NCBI GenBank assembly: GCA_029204045.2 | Contig: CM055080.1 | Coordinates: 9,561,491-9,625,490, forward strand | Source: Tillandsia leiboldiana | Taxonomy: Eukaryota > Streptophyta > Magnoliopsida > Poales > Bromeliaceae | Reading direction: 5' to 3' | DNA length: 64,000 nucleotides | Made by a program: the position numbers and the translations under genes | The notes under the pieces: generated by a model | The model's input: only the letters and a program-made list of their open reading frames with translations | Told to the model about the DNA's origin: nothing | The model's database searches: none | Shown: positions 20,801 to 33,811 of the stretch, piece by piece | Position numbering within the stretch: the first letter of the stretch is position 1 | Layout: every line of letters starts with the position of its first letter

Positions 20801-23800
20801 AGAGGTTGCTCGCCTGCTGTGAAACCAATATGGCTGGGTATCAGGAGTGATACTGTGAATAATCACTTTGTTTAAACCGAAACCAGAAGAATACAATGCA
20901 AAATGACAAAAATATTAGGCCGAAACAAATTTAAAGCTTTAAATTTTACCCAAATTAAGTCAAATCAATGGTTTGAACATAGGAAAAATTGGAATATCAA
21001 TTGGAAATTGATTGGATTCCCTTTTTGAAATCAACAAAAGATCGCGTGAAGATTAAAATTCTTTATCTTCATCCAAAGGGACAAACAACTTCACCAATCC
21101 ATTCAATCAGCTTATTAGATCCAAAGCAGTCCAACTGAACCTTGCAGAAGCTCAAATAGTCCAACTCCTGTTGGAGAGAAAAAATTTAGAAAAACAAAGG
21201 AATGTTAATTGCAACCCTTGAAAGTGGTAGGTTAATGCTAAAGAGTAGAACTTTGTAGTTTCTACAAAGAGTTGCAAAAATGGAAACGAAATCTATACAG
21301 TCCTAGTTCTTACTGTTTTGAGTCCCAGGCTGAATTGATTTAGGAAGAAACTTCTCTCTTTGATCTTATCAGGTTGGTTTGGAGCAATAATTTTTCAATC
21401 TATGAAATTCTCAACTTTGCAAAGCAATTTTGCATTCACGTTACAGCTTCTTTTGGAGCTCTTAATTTTATTTGGCAAGTTCAGATTATGCAATATATGG
21501 ACATAGTATATGACAATAGCAATGCTGGCAAATTAGCCAAGGTCTTGCAAAGTCAGTCAACTGTGCTCTTCACTAGATGAGACTTCTTGCTGTTTACATG
21601 TATGCTAGCCAACCAGCAAAGATCACGCGGATGCGATCATTACACGTCACCAAATGAGTCATCTTGTTCTATAAATGCGCTGTGATTGTTTTATGCGTCA
21701 TGTATCAGAGTTGAGATTTATATGAAAGTCAGATGTGAGTTTTTGACGACCTTATTGTTATTTGTAGGTCCTGCTCTCTAGTGCTAAAACCAAGGTGAAT
21801 GGGTTGCGACAGTCTGTCAATCTTTTGACTAATGAAAGAATAAAGTTGATGGTAATTCTCTTCATTCATGCCAAGTCAGTATGTTACAGTTTCACTTCTA
21901 TGTTGCTACGGTTGATGTCCGAAACCATTTTGGTTTGTAATTTCATGCCTGAGCAATCTTCATCATTTTATGTTTTTGTCATTACAGGAAAAAGTCATGT
22001 TGAAATATGAGTATATTTATTTCATGAACTTCTGCTGCATGCCCTTTGATTTATATGTGGGAATTTGTTTTATTACTTAGATCAAATTATATTGGTTGTT
22101 TCATGTTGCCTATTATGAAATACATCTGGTTTTTGTAATCAGTTATTTGATTGTTTTCCAATACATTTAAGAATAGCATTGATATTTCACAAGTTTGGTG
22201 TCTCCCAGAGAACTAATAACGATGAAAACATGCATTATTTGAAATGCATTGTTTCCTTCATTAAGATAGTTTGCACTGAAGTTGAACTCAACAAATCATT
22301 CAGAAGATCTTATCATTCATTTATGCCTGGTTCTCAGAGATCAAACCTGTTATTGGGCCACAAGCCTTATTTTTTCCGTAGTTTTGATGCGACTCCCTTA
22401 TTTGTTACCTTTCCCTGAAGTCCAGGGGGTAAAAAAAACTCACTGTTATAATTCATTAATTTAAGTCGTGTTGTCCATTCTGACTATTGCACCTGATACA
22501 TAATCATAGGAGTTGGAACCATAGTTAGTTAATTCGGATTCGGCAAAAATTCAGTATGGATATAATGCGAATAAAATTCTTATCCCAATTTTTAAATTTG
22601 TTGAAAAATACGGCTTAAAAAAACGGGTTCGCTAATTATTCGGCTACGTGATTTATACGGAAGTTATATGTCTACTAAATTAAATTTTTTTTTTCTTTAG
22701 ATTTATACTGCTAGTATAAATAGTTATAATTCTTAATAATATAAAAATAGAGCTACAATATAAAGTAGGTGGTGAGTGAAATTTTTTTTTGGGCAAGAGA
22801 TTTTTTTTTTTTTTTTTTTTAGGGCGAGCGGACGGAGAGTTGGAAACACAAAAATTTTATCAAAATATTTTGGCCGATTTTTTGGCCGAATTATTCGCAT
22901 CCGCCAAATTATTCGCAGATTATTGGAATTACCCCAAAAATTTGCCGGAATTTTTGGCCGAATAATTCGCGTCCGCTGAATTATTCGTGAATTATTGAAA
23001 CTACCCCAAAAATTTGCGTTTTATTCCGAATTTTTGAGAAAAATTTGCATACGGACCGTTTAATTCGGATTTTCAATAATTCGCAAAAAAATTGCGAATT
23101 AACTAACTAAGGTTGGAACTGACTTGGTGAATGCAGAGCATCAATTAATCTTTATAGTTTTGAGCCTTTGTTCCCTTTCACCAAGTCTTGGAACCTGCTA
23201 TCGTAGTAGTAGCTGCAATGTGAATCCCAGCAAGAGTCGCTATGTTTAATGCCTTTCTTTTTAAACTTTTTATGTGGGTGCCTCTTTTCTTGTGATAGAT
23301 TTGTAGCGGGAATGCTTTGCTCCGAATTAGTATCTCTCATGTGTTTAACACACATAAACACATTAAATGCGCGAACAGCTTTGAGCTATCGTGGCAGTAC
23401 TTACAACGAACATAGCAAAATTACATCATCATAGACAGTTATCCAGCTTCTCTTTTTTGCCTTTTCTTTTCCTTTACCTGAAGAAGTAACACAATGGGAT
23501 TGGTCTTGACTAATGTTCTTCACCTTAAATTCCAGGAGAGGGCATCTAATGCAGAGAAGGAATTTCGAAAAGGAAGGACAGATCTTATGTTAGTCATCTC
23601 TCACTTTAGTTTCTTTTATTTTTAAATCCATAATTCTCTATTTTGCCCTGTCTTTGACTGCTTCATGATAACTGCAGGATGGAAGGTCGTGCTATCGAAA
23701 GAGAATTGCGTTATGTAAGAAGTATTGAAAAACAAGCAATGGGTAAGTAAGAATCCGTATGTTGACATCATCTAGTTGAGATTTTTGCAATTCCAGACCT

Positions 23801-25302
23801 GTTTTCCTGTTACAACTTTGGCTTGAACTCTTTACATGGATGAAGTGCCTATGATGGATATTGCGATGAATTTATGTGCTAAAGATCATGCCATGGGCAT
23901 TTTAGTTCGTGAAAAGATATTTCAAGCTCAAAGCTTCAAAAAATGGAAAAAATATAAAAGAAGTTGAACTGGTTCCGCAAGACGGCCAATATTAACCTAA
24001 CGCTGGTGGACTTTCTTTACAAAAGTTTTGCTATGACAAAATTTTATTTTATGTTAGGCCTGAAGGCTGCTCTTAGTGAACTCTCTAGAACACAAGCATC
24101 TCCACTTCGAGCACAGGTTAGTGTTTTTTATGACACACCTCCATTGTTATCGGTATTATTTGTTTCCCTTATTATTTTTACATTTAGATTCCATTTCTTG
24201 ATGCTTTATGTTTACCTGAGTTCATGTTACAATATAAATTTAGATAACATCTCTTGGCGCCTCTTATGTTGTAAGTTTTCAAGTTTCAATAGCTGTTCTC
24301 TTTTTAGTCTCTTTACATTAGTGCTAACCACCGGGGTATGAAAATAGTATATAGATATTCGTGCATAATTGCATTTAAATTTTTGAAAATTTAACAAACA
24401 TTTGGCCACAAGAAGTGTATAATTAGGGATTTAAGTGCCATTTGAGAAACGGGAATGAGATGAGCGTGGGCTTGTAATAGAATGTTGGTTAATGGAATTG
24501 TCTAGTTCGGGAAAAGGATGCTGGCATAGTAGAATACAAATGTTGAATTTGGATGCCGGTTTATTTGAAGTACGGAACCGAACAAACCAAGTACATTTGT
24601 AAGTTTATGCTCATGCGATGTGGATCCATCTGCCGATTGAAACATTCTAGTTCTTAGGTTTTCTACTACACTCAATTGTCGATGCTGAAACCCTTCAACC
24701 ATGAATCACGATGCGTGCCGTCAAGTGTTGTGCTGATGAATATCGGTCACAAAAAAATACTTGCGTACCGATACATAATTGCATGAAATATTTATTTTCT
24801 TTAGCAGCAAAATTTGTTAATTACTTATTATGTATTTTTATCAAATCTTTTGAACTTTATTATGAAAACTACTTAGTAATATAAACAAAAGTGGGTTTTT
24901 AGTTGTGCCATCATTGCGCCGGTATCTTATTAGCATGATACGACACGGTGAATACGGACTGTACTGATGGATACTCAATCCTTGCCTTCAACCTTGGTCA
25001 TTATTGTCAGTTTTCTTGGGAGAATAACTGAATTGTTGCTCAACTCAGCGAGAAAAACTATTCGGGTATCCAGACATGTCTTTTCTTTTCAGGCCTGCCA
25101 GATGAAATCATGGATGTTTTCGTTTCAATCTGACGAGAGAAAGTAAACATATTTTCCTTAGAATCTGCTTCTAATGACTTCCAATTACAACATGATGGCG
25201 AATTTCTTGTAGGCTGCCGAGCTGGTTTCTCAGGTCAAGAAGGAGAAAGCAGCTCTCAACGGCGCCCTCACGAAGATCATTAATTACGGAGCACCTGTCT
25301 GA
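17846..25302 (+). CDS. RHIP1: RGS1-HXK1-interacting protein 1
   Basis: Nine exons: 17846-18076, 18151-18217, 18608-18685, 20405-20457, 21768-21851, 23536-23588, 23678-23742, 24058-24116, 25213-25302. They total 780 nt (259 aa) in consistent phase. The N-terminus (to about residue 77) is Ala/Pro-rich with WIERAAARAVDLKETLDAAV. A Gly-rich hydrophobic stretch follows (GLSSGIAAGLGLVFFRSPRN, about residues 110-129), then RRLFVSEE and a long helical, probably coiled-coil C-terminus ending LTKIINYGAPV. The SGIAAGLGLVFFR..R.F....RLFV.EE pattern and layout match plant RHIP1, which links the G-protein regulator RGS1 with hexokinase 1 in glucose sensing (known from Arabidopsis). Introns 5 and 8 contain hAT MITEs. 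It converges on NOA1. Confidence 0.9.
22520..23111. mobile_element. hAT-type MITE in RHIP1 intron 5
   Basis: The ends CATAGTTAGTTAATTCGGA and GCGAATTAACTAACTAAG are inverted repeats, flanked by an exact 8-bp duplication GTTGGAAC (22512-22519 and 23112-23119). The interior repeats GGCCGAATTATTCGC-type motifs several times (22865-22985), a subterminal array in both orientations. Confidence 0.8.
24715..24985. mobile_element. hAT-type MITE (CAAGGATTTAAGT family), left end lost, RHIP1 intron 8
   Basis: It shares GAAATATTTATTTTCTTTAGC, TTACTTATTATGTATTTTTA and GGTATCTTATTAGCATGATA with the intact copy at 28454-28798. It ends near GGATACTCAATCCTTG. The left CAAGGATTT terminus is not recognisable. 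Confidence 0.6.
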
Positions 25303-26357
25303 TTCCGTCGAGATTCCATTATAATCATCCATATTGTTTGTTTTTATTTTTTTTTTTTTTCGAAGATGGGGACCAATCATCTTGTTGTGAAACAAAGGAA
25401 AGAACAACTTGTTCTTGCAACTTTTCTTTTCTTCTTATGATATAGGTCTGAGTACACAGATAATTTTTCTTCTTGTATTTTATTACACCTACAGTCCCTG
25501 TGCTTCTGGTTTATTATTGTATTTTATTGCGGGGTAGGATAGGAAATATGCTGTTTGTTTTTGTAGTAATATCACAAGTTACAAGTATTACTATGAGTAG
25601 TGTAGGATATATTTTTTATAATCACTCCAGAAAATAGATAGTTATATTTTTATATGTTTTCTTCTCAACTCTGACCTGAGTATTAAAAATAGGGTTGCAT
25701 ATAGAGATGCCAACTGGCCGGATTTTTAAAAACCCGACTACCAAACCCAAAATTAGAATTCGGATCCAACTGCCAAATCCGACTAAAAATTTAAAACTCA
25801 AATCCGAAATAATTAATTATCCTTTTTTTTTTCTAGTATTTCAAAGCATATTATATTAAATCTAAAATTTAAATTTAAATATAATATATTAATATATATA
25901 AAATGTAAACAGATTCGGATACAGTTAAAATTCATACCCAAAATTTATATCCGAATCTAGATCCATCAGATTTTCGTTTTTTATATTAAATTTTAAATAT
26001 CTGTATCCATTAACATCCCTAGTTGCATATGTATCCCAGCAAAGCATGCTTACAAAGTTTTAATTTTCAAATGTATTCTTCTAGAGTTGCATACTGGTAA
26101 ATATAAAGTTAGACTACTCTTCTATAAAATGACCATTTTAAAAGAAAAAAAAAAAGAAGTCCCAGATAGAGGGGAAAATAAAATATCACTAATTCAGAAA
26201 CAGGATCCAAAAAGGCAAAACAATTAAAAAAACAACACTTACATACCAAAATAATAACAAATGTAGCTTACAAAGCAGAAAAGTCCCCAGAACTTAAACA
26301 AGATTTATCACTTTGGACCCCGGAACGACACAATTCTTATTTCATAATCCCTACCCG

Positions 26358-26396
<39 letters not shown>

Positions 26397-26472
26397 GATA
26401 ATAATAACAAGTGTAATTTTAGAAGTTCAAGGAGGCTTTCTGCATTTTAGTCAGAAAAAAAAAAATGAAAAA
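25303..26472. other. Convergent intergenic region between RHIP1 and NOA1
   Basis: It holds the RHIP1 3' UTR (left) and the NOA1 3' UTR (right). A probable MITE lies at about 25700-26015, bounded by GAGATGCCAACTGGCCGGAT and CCATTAACATCCCT, with TCCGAATC/GATTCGGAT inverted motifs inside. A 33-bp G run occupies 26363-26395. No other gene is seen. Confidence 0.5.
26363..26395 (+). repeat. Poly(G) tract
   Basis: 33 consecutive G, about 80 bp past the NOA1 stop codon. On the NOA1 sense strand it is a C run in or near the 3' UTR. Length is uncertain because such runs assemble poorly. Confidence 0.8.
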
Positions 26473-29400
26473 TCAGTAGTACCATTTAGGTCTCGACTCT
26501 TCTTCCTTCTCTGACAAGTCCTGGTACTGATACCACTCTGCAGCAGCCTTGCCTACAGGCAAGGAGGGCCGGACGAAGACCTCCACCGGCCTCGGCACAT
26601 GAACGGCTAAACGGAGTTCGCCATTTTCTTCTCCCTCAGAATTATATGTTTCGCCGTTCATGACTGACGGTGCACAGAATGGTTCCACAGCTATCCACCC
26701 GAGACCAGAGATTGCAATATCGCAAGCAGGCCTGTACGAGACCAAACAAAAAAAAGGTTGTCACTGCCTCGACAATTAACGGGAATTTTTCATCAGAATT
26801 TCAGCTAATAGGAACTTTTTTTGAGAACAAGACAGATCAGAATGACACATGATATTCATTGTAGTACAATATTTCAGAATAAAGATAACAAGGTTGCAAG
26901 GTTCCGCATGAACGACAAGTTGAGACTGCAAATAAGAGCTCCAATCACTAAGCTGATTGGTTGCAATGTTATATGACTAGTAGTCCAATACTTCATTGTC
27001 TCTTTATTTTATTTCCTGCAGCTTTGATAAGTTATTGGCGTATAATTTTCAGGAATTTGAGAGCAAATGCCGTGTTATTTACAATTAGAGACAACAGCCA
27101 TGATGATATGTTCCAATAGAACTGCATAACGGTATGTCAACTATATATAATATAAAGGAAGATAATAATAGAGATAATCATATCTTGTAGCATCTTAGGC
27201 TACTTTCGACATTTGTCCTACCAGTTAGTTTATATCTGGGAATCAAGTGCCGCCCCGTGCCGCTCTACCGTGCCCCTACAATAGGGGCACGGTACAGGGG
27301 TATCTACCTCCTCTCCGTCTTGGCGATACTCATTGGGTATCGCTCGAGACCGAGCGATACCCAATGAGTATCGAGCGTGCCGAGTTTTTTTTTAAAAAAA
27401 AACATATGATTTTACAATAAACACATGATTAAATATTTATTATGCTTGTGAATTTTATTATTATATTGTTATTTCTATTTTCTATGAAGTACAGTTGTAC
27501 TTTATATATAAAAAAAATTATCAATATGTTAATTGGTGAGTATAATAAGCTATATATAGCCAATATTTATATTGTTATTTCTATTTTCTATGAAGTACAG
27601 TTTTTTTTTTTTTTAAACACATGATTTTACAATAAACACATGATTAAATACTTATTATACTTGTGAATTTTATTATTATATTATTATTTCTATTTTCTAT
27701 GAAGTACAATTATACTTTATATATATAAAAAATTATCAATATGTTAATTGGTGAATATAATAAACTATATATAGTCAATATTTATAATTTTTTGACTAAA
27801 CATTTCAAAACAATATTATAAGAACTTATTGGGAACAAAAAAAAAAAAAAAAAAAACCGTGCCAGAGCGTGCCACTGAGAGGTTATGCGTATCCATCGGC
27901 CCGCAAGCGTGCCACGTGTCGGCACGGAAGCGTGCCCGTATCGTACCGTACCAGGCGGAGAGCAGCACGCCCCCGTGCCACGGCACTTAATTCCTTGGTT
28001 TATATACTGTTGTATGTCTTTCCCATTTATGTTCTCCATTTATATGGCTTAACCTGATGCCAGCAAGCCTGTTAGTGTATAGAAAAAAAAAATTAACTTC
28101 GATAATTACTTTATCGCCTGTTAATTAATCTCTTCAAACAGCAAACCATCTTCTGTGTTTTCTCTTTCCTAAAGTGATCTTAATAATTTATACCTATAAA
28201 TAAATAGAAGAGAAATAAACAAAACAAATGTGTGTCCCTTCTGCCATTATGTTTGAAGCAAGAATAGCCACAATAAACTCCCGTGCTGCTCCACGCTGCA
28301 GCACGTGGCATATGAGTTTCGACCTAAATTCTTATTCACCTGTATGAAATTTTCATTGTGTTTCCAGTTTCCACATTTTCAAGCAGAGTATTAGGAGATG
28401 TGCGACTTTACAACATATTGAATTTGTTGATTTAAGAATTAGATACCTACAATCAAGGATTTAAGTGCCGTGGCACAGGATCGTGCCAAAAACTTGCCGG
28501 CACGGTACGGCACGGTGCGTGTCGAGCCGTGCCGGTGAGTGCCGGTCACAAAAAATACATGTGTGCCGACACATAATTGTATGAAATATTTATTTTCTTT
28601 AGCAACAAAATTTTCTAATTGCTTATTATGTATCTTTATCAAATATTCTGAATTTTATTGAAAAAATTACTTAATAATTTAAAGAAAAATTTTTTTTTGA
28701 ACTGTGCCATCGGCACGGGAACTGTATCGTGCCGGTATCTTATTGGCACAATACGGCACGGTGGATACGGCCCGTGCCGATGGATACTTAAATCTTTGCC
28801 TATAACATTACAGGAGATACTGCTAACAATAATTGAAAGTGTGGCATCATCTAAAGAAAGCACATGATTTCTTTCTTAAAATGATAAACAAAATACCTCT
28901 TCTTGTCTTCAAATTTTATCTCCAATTCGCGCACATTTTGGAGACCTGGCCAGGCTTCAGCTTTATCTTTTCCGCTCGGAGGCGTCAATGTAACTCCAAG
29001 TTCTTTCTGGAAAATGTTCACCAGTGAGATACTAATGATGAAATTGAAATGAAACAAATCATACAGTTAGATAGTGCCAAGCAAGGAGGGGAGTCCATAT
29101 TCAATAATCTAATCTATATTATACGATTACTTAATATTGAGTTTAAATGGTTTAAAAGTTTTCGTACGTTCATGTTTATAATATACAAAATGCTGAGAGC
29201 CAAAAATAGGCCTTATTCTTTCTGAAGAAGTAAACAGAGGGGGAAAAAATACGTTCTCTTTTTTGCCGCAAGTCACTTATCATCCTACTCTCTAATTTCC
29301 TCACACGCCCCTTTATTTTGCTTCATTAGTCCTTTTAATTGACCAGCCAAAAATCTCCGGTTCCAGCAGTGTTTTCTGCAAAGATTTAAGTGTTGTGGCA

Positions 29401-32400
29401 CGGCACGGTGCGTGCCGATGAGTGCCGATCACAAAAAAAATACATATGTTCGACACACATAATGGCAAGAAATATTTATTTTCTTTAGCAATAATTTTTT
29501 TAAATTACTTATTATATATCTTTATCAAATCTTTTAAACTTTATTAAGAAAATTATCTAGTAATTTAAAGAAAATAGAATTTCCAGCTGTGCCATTGGCA
29601 TAGGGACTATATCGTGCCGGTGCCGGTATCTTGTTGGTACGATACGGCGTGGTGGATACAGACCATACTTATAAATACTTAAATCCTTAGTTTTCTGCAG
29701 TGAACTTGATATACTGTAGTCATTCTCTTCTTTCTTCGCTGCAGCTTAACTGCTTCAGAAATGCGAAAACTAGATTTCCTCTAAAGCTGCAACATCTAAG
29801 ATCTATATAATATTAGATTATTCTCCCCTTCTCAGCTCTCTGGCTGAAATTCCCAGGCTAGCATCGAAAGAAATCCAATGCACTATAGAAACAAAAGTCG
29901 TGAAGGATCCAATTCTCACTAGAAGAGTTGATAGTCCAAAATTATCTACTTTTTAACTAAACAATGAACCATTAATATGTGAAATTTCATGATGCCATGG
30001 AACTGTTGCCACAAATATACAATTGGCGACCTAAACAGTTAGTAGTATTCTGCAAAGTGAGCAAATTGAGTACTACCGTACCGGATCATTGAATCATATA
30101 ATTAAATCAGCATTTTCTTTCTCTAGGTTTTCTTAATAACCAACAGCTTACCATCCACACCCTTTAGCAACATTCTATAGCATGAACCGCTGAAAACTGC
30201 AGTGGCTAGTGTACCAATAACAAACAAAATGATATTCCTCATTAGAAATAATGTTTTATTTCAACAAACACATGAAAAGGGTTGAAGGAAGCGGAATTTA
30301 AGAGGAAAAGAAATGCTTTCATATTAAGTGGTTTCATTATAGAACTATCTGACAATAAGGAGCATGCGACTGATTATCATACTAAAAAAATTAAAGGAAT
30401 TTTTTTTTGCAATGCATGTAATCCTGAAAACAAAAAGATAAAAAGCAGCCAAAAAGGAAGCAAATGCTTTTATATTAATAGACGGTACCTGGTAAAATTC
30501 ATCTGCTTCAATGGTTGGAACCATATTAATTTGTAGTCTTTTGGGTCCATAGAAAGTCAGCCGTGTTTGCGGAAGAACCTGCATAGCCGATTAATTAGCA
30601 CCGACAACTTCAAATTGTGAAATTTATAGAAACAATATATAAAAACGTCCGAGTCAAGCGAGTGATCAAAATACCTTAATGACATCAATGCGAATGAGCC
30701 CACCCCAGAATAATGAAAAACCATTCAATCCAACAGCATTTGCATCATTCTTTGGCCCTTTAACTAAGGTAGCCTGTATATAACCACATAATCTGGAAAA
30801 CAAAATTAGCTTAACTGTACAACGGAAAATTTTAATTAATTTTATGATTAAAAATTAACATACAGGGAAAGGTTGGCCCCTCAATCTACTCTGAGGTGCA
30901 AGAAACGGCAGATCGTCAGAATGAACAACTGCTGCTTGCCTGTGATGAAGATGCACTCCAGGCGTGTCATATAATTTCTGTTCAGGTTATGACAAATTTA
31001 ACTTTTCCAATTACAGAATACGAAAAGAAATTGAAATACTATGAAATAGAGTAGGAAAGACGAACAGAGAAAACCAAAAATATCAGGTATCATAGCATAT
31101 CTGCTTCAACATATGAGAAAAACTAAATGAAATAATCAGTTTATTCATTTCCATAGCTTCATCAATCATCTTGTGCTACTTTTGGGTTATTCAATTTTAA
31201 ATATACAACAAAAAATTGCTCCAAGGGAAATATTTAATCTACATATGATGAACACGCTACCAAACTACCAATAACTAAACCAAACCTACTTTTGTGATGA
31301 ACTAAGGACCCTCAGAATTTGGAGCCCAGAGGAAATACATTGAAACATCAGATTTCTACAGTTGTGACCAGCTTATTAGTCTCTCTCTTACTCAATAGAG
31401 GGCAAACCCTTACACAATGATTTATTTTTTTGTTTGCTATCTGCTTGATATAAGATTTACTAGTAGAACAGATTGCAGCTGTTCTCTGAAAATGAGAGAA
31501 AAAAAATAGAGCGAGTAAAAACAAGAGTAGAGAAGGAAGAGAGAGTAATCCAATTAATTACTAAAAGAAAAGCTGAAGAAGCAATCATGGCCAAGTTAAC
31601 TCTAATATTCAAATATTTTTCAATTACAATATTCCAAGGGCTAGGCAATAAATTAATCCTGAACTCCCTGTTTCAAATGCGATTGTGCTTGAGTTTTCTT
31701 GGAATTGCATTCTCCCATGGTTTTTGACTCAGATAATTGTCCATTCATGTGCCATCAGTAAACACAATTCATGGGAAGAAAATACATATGCACAATAAAT
31801 GAACATGCAGAAAAACATCAAGCAAGATATCTATAGACAATATGGTCGTTTGCACTGCAATGAATAGCGATAGAAAAATTTTGTCCAAGAATTTAAGTCC
31901 TGTGGCATAGCTTCGTGCTGAGCACTTACTGGCACAATATGGCACAATGCATGTCATGTCATACTGCACTGATGTTTGCTGTTGCCACAATACCTATGTG
32001 TCGTCACACTTTGGTGTGAAAAAAGTTAATTTTTTTGGCACCAATATATTCTAATTGCTCTTAACGTATTATTTATCAAATCTTTGCATTATGTTAGTAT
32101 AATTACTTGCTAATTTTGTAAAAGGAGGGTTTTGAGCCATGCCACTGGCACGAGTTTCGTATTGTGTTGATACCTTGCCGGCACAGTGTGACACGATGGG
32201 CACAACCCATCCCGACAGACACTTAAATCCTTGAATTTTCATCCACCTAACTCAAAAACAAACAAGCAAGATATAATATAATGAGGAGCAAAAGCCTAGT
32301 CGTAGCATTTCCGGCATGACTAGGTACTTTGTATCTAGAAATAACTCCAAATATTATCCATATAAAAGAAGAAAGCATCAAAAGCAACTAGACAAGTTTT

Positions 32401-33769
32401 ACAACTCACCCCCCCTCCTTGAAATGCCTCAATTTGAATAGGACCTAGCGTCGTTCCAGGAACAGCAGATTGCATTGGCTTATATTTCTGAGCTGCAGCA
32501 GCCACTGGATTCTTTTCAGCCATCATCCCTACAATGCAAAGAATTTAGCATAATAAATTATCCACTATCGCCTAAATTAAAAAATTGCAATCAATATGAT
32601 TTGGTAAATTCAATTTGCTCCAACTCCTAGGATAAGTCTAGGTAAATTCAATCAATAAGTTTAGGGGGCTGTTGGTCTCGCTAGAGCTTCAGCATAATTG
32701 CTGTTTAACTACGGCTATTTAAAATAGCACATCTATAAGGCGAGAATCAAAGTTTGCATGTCAATGCAAAGTTCAATAATGGTTATCAATCTCCCTATGC
32801 AACTCCATCTATATGCTTTTTCACAGTTATCTGCTTAAGATGACCTCTACCCACAGTTTTTTGATCAAATGTCTTAAAACTCTAAAATTTCCCATGACAA
32901 GCAAATTCCTATCTTCTTGGGTTGGTGACAAGGATTTAAGTATCCATCGGCATGGACCGTATCCACCGTGGCGTACCGTGCCAACAAGATACCGGCACGA
33001 TACAACCCCCGTACCGATGGCACAGTTCAAAATCCTTTTTTCTTAAATTTACTAAGTAATTTTTTCAATAAAGTTCAAAATATTTGATAAAGATACATAA
33101 TAAGCAATTAAAAAATTTTGTTGCTAAAGAAAATAAATATTTCATGCCATTATGTGTCGGCACGCATGTATTTTTTGTGACCGGTACTCATCGGCACGAC
33201 TCGGCACGCACCGTGCCGGCAAGTTTTCGGCACAATCCCGTGCCACGGCACTTAAATCCTTGGTTGGTGATATGAAACAAAAGTTCAACTAATTATGATG
33301 TAAACATAATGCTAGTACAGTATAATTAAATTCATTGATCCTGTTTATGCTATTGTATTCTCCTACCAATTTTTGCAGATGCTTGAGTAGATCTTCTAAG
33401 TTTTCGAATAATCATCTTATAGCGTAGTACTCAGAATCTTAATTAGATCATCAACCTAATACTTGCAAATGTTTGATAATAATAAAGGGGGGAGTGCTAT
33501 TGGTACACCCCTGTTAGGGGTGTATATCATACACCCCTAACAGGGGCGGCTGGGATTGAAAGTAAAAATCCCAGCCGCTTATTCTCACACCCTCTCCCCT
33601 GCTCACACCCACTCTCTCACTCTCTCTCTCTATTTCTAAAACGCCCCCATTTCCCTCTCTCCGTCAAACACGCCGCATTTTCCCTCTCTCCACTCCCTCC
33701 GCCAAAACCGCCCCTCTCTCTCTCGCGCTCGCTCGCTAGGGCTCTCTCGCGCTCGCTCTCTCGCTTGCT

Positions 33770-33811
<42 letters not shown>

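Noticed and set aside
28639..28867. Frames on both strands over hAT MITE ends (also 27782-28057 and 32813-33275)
   Set aside because: Both strands are open because the GC-rich subterminal repeats are self-complementary; the peptides recur only because the MITE recurs.
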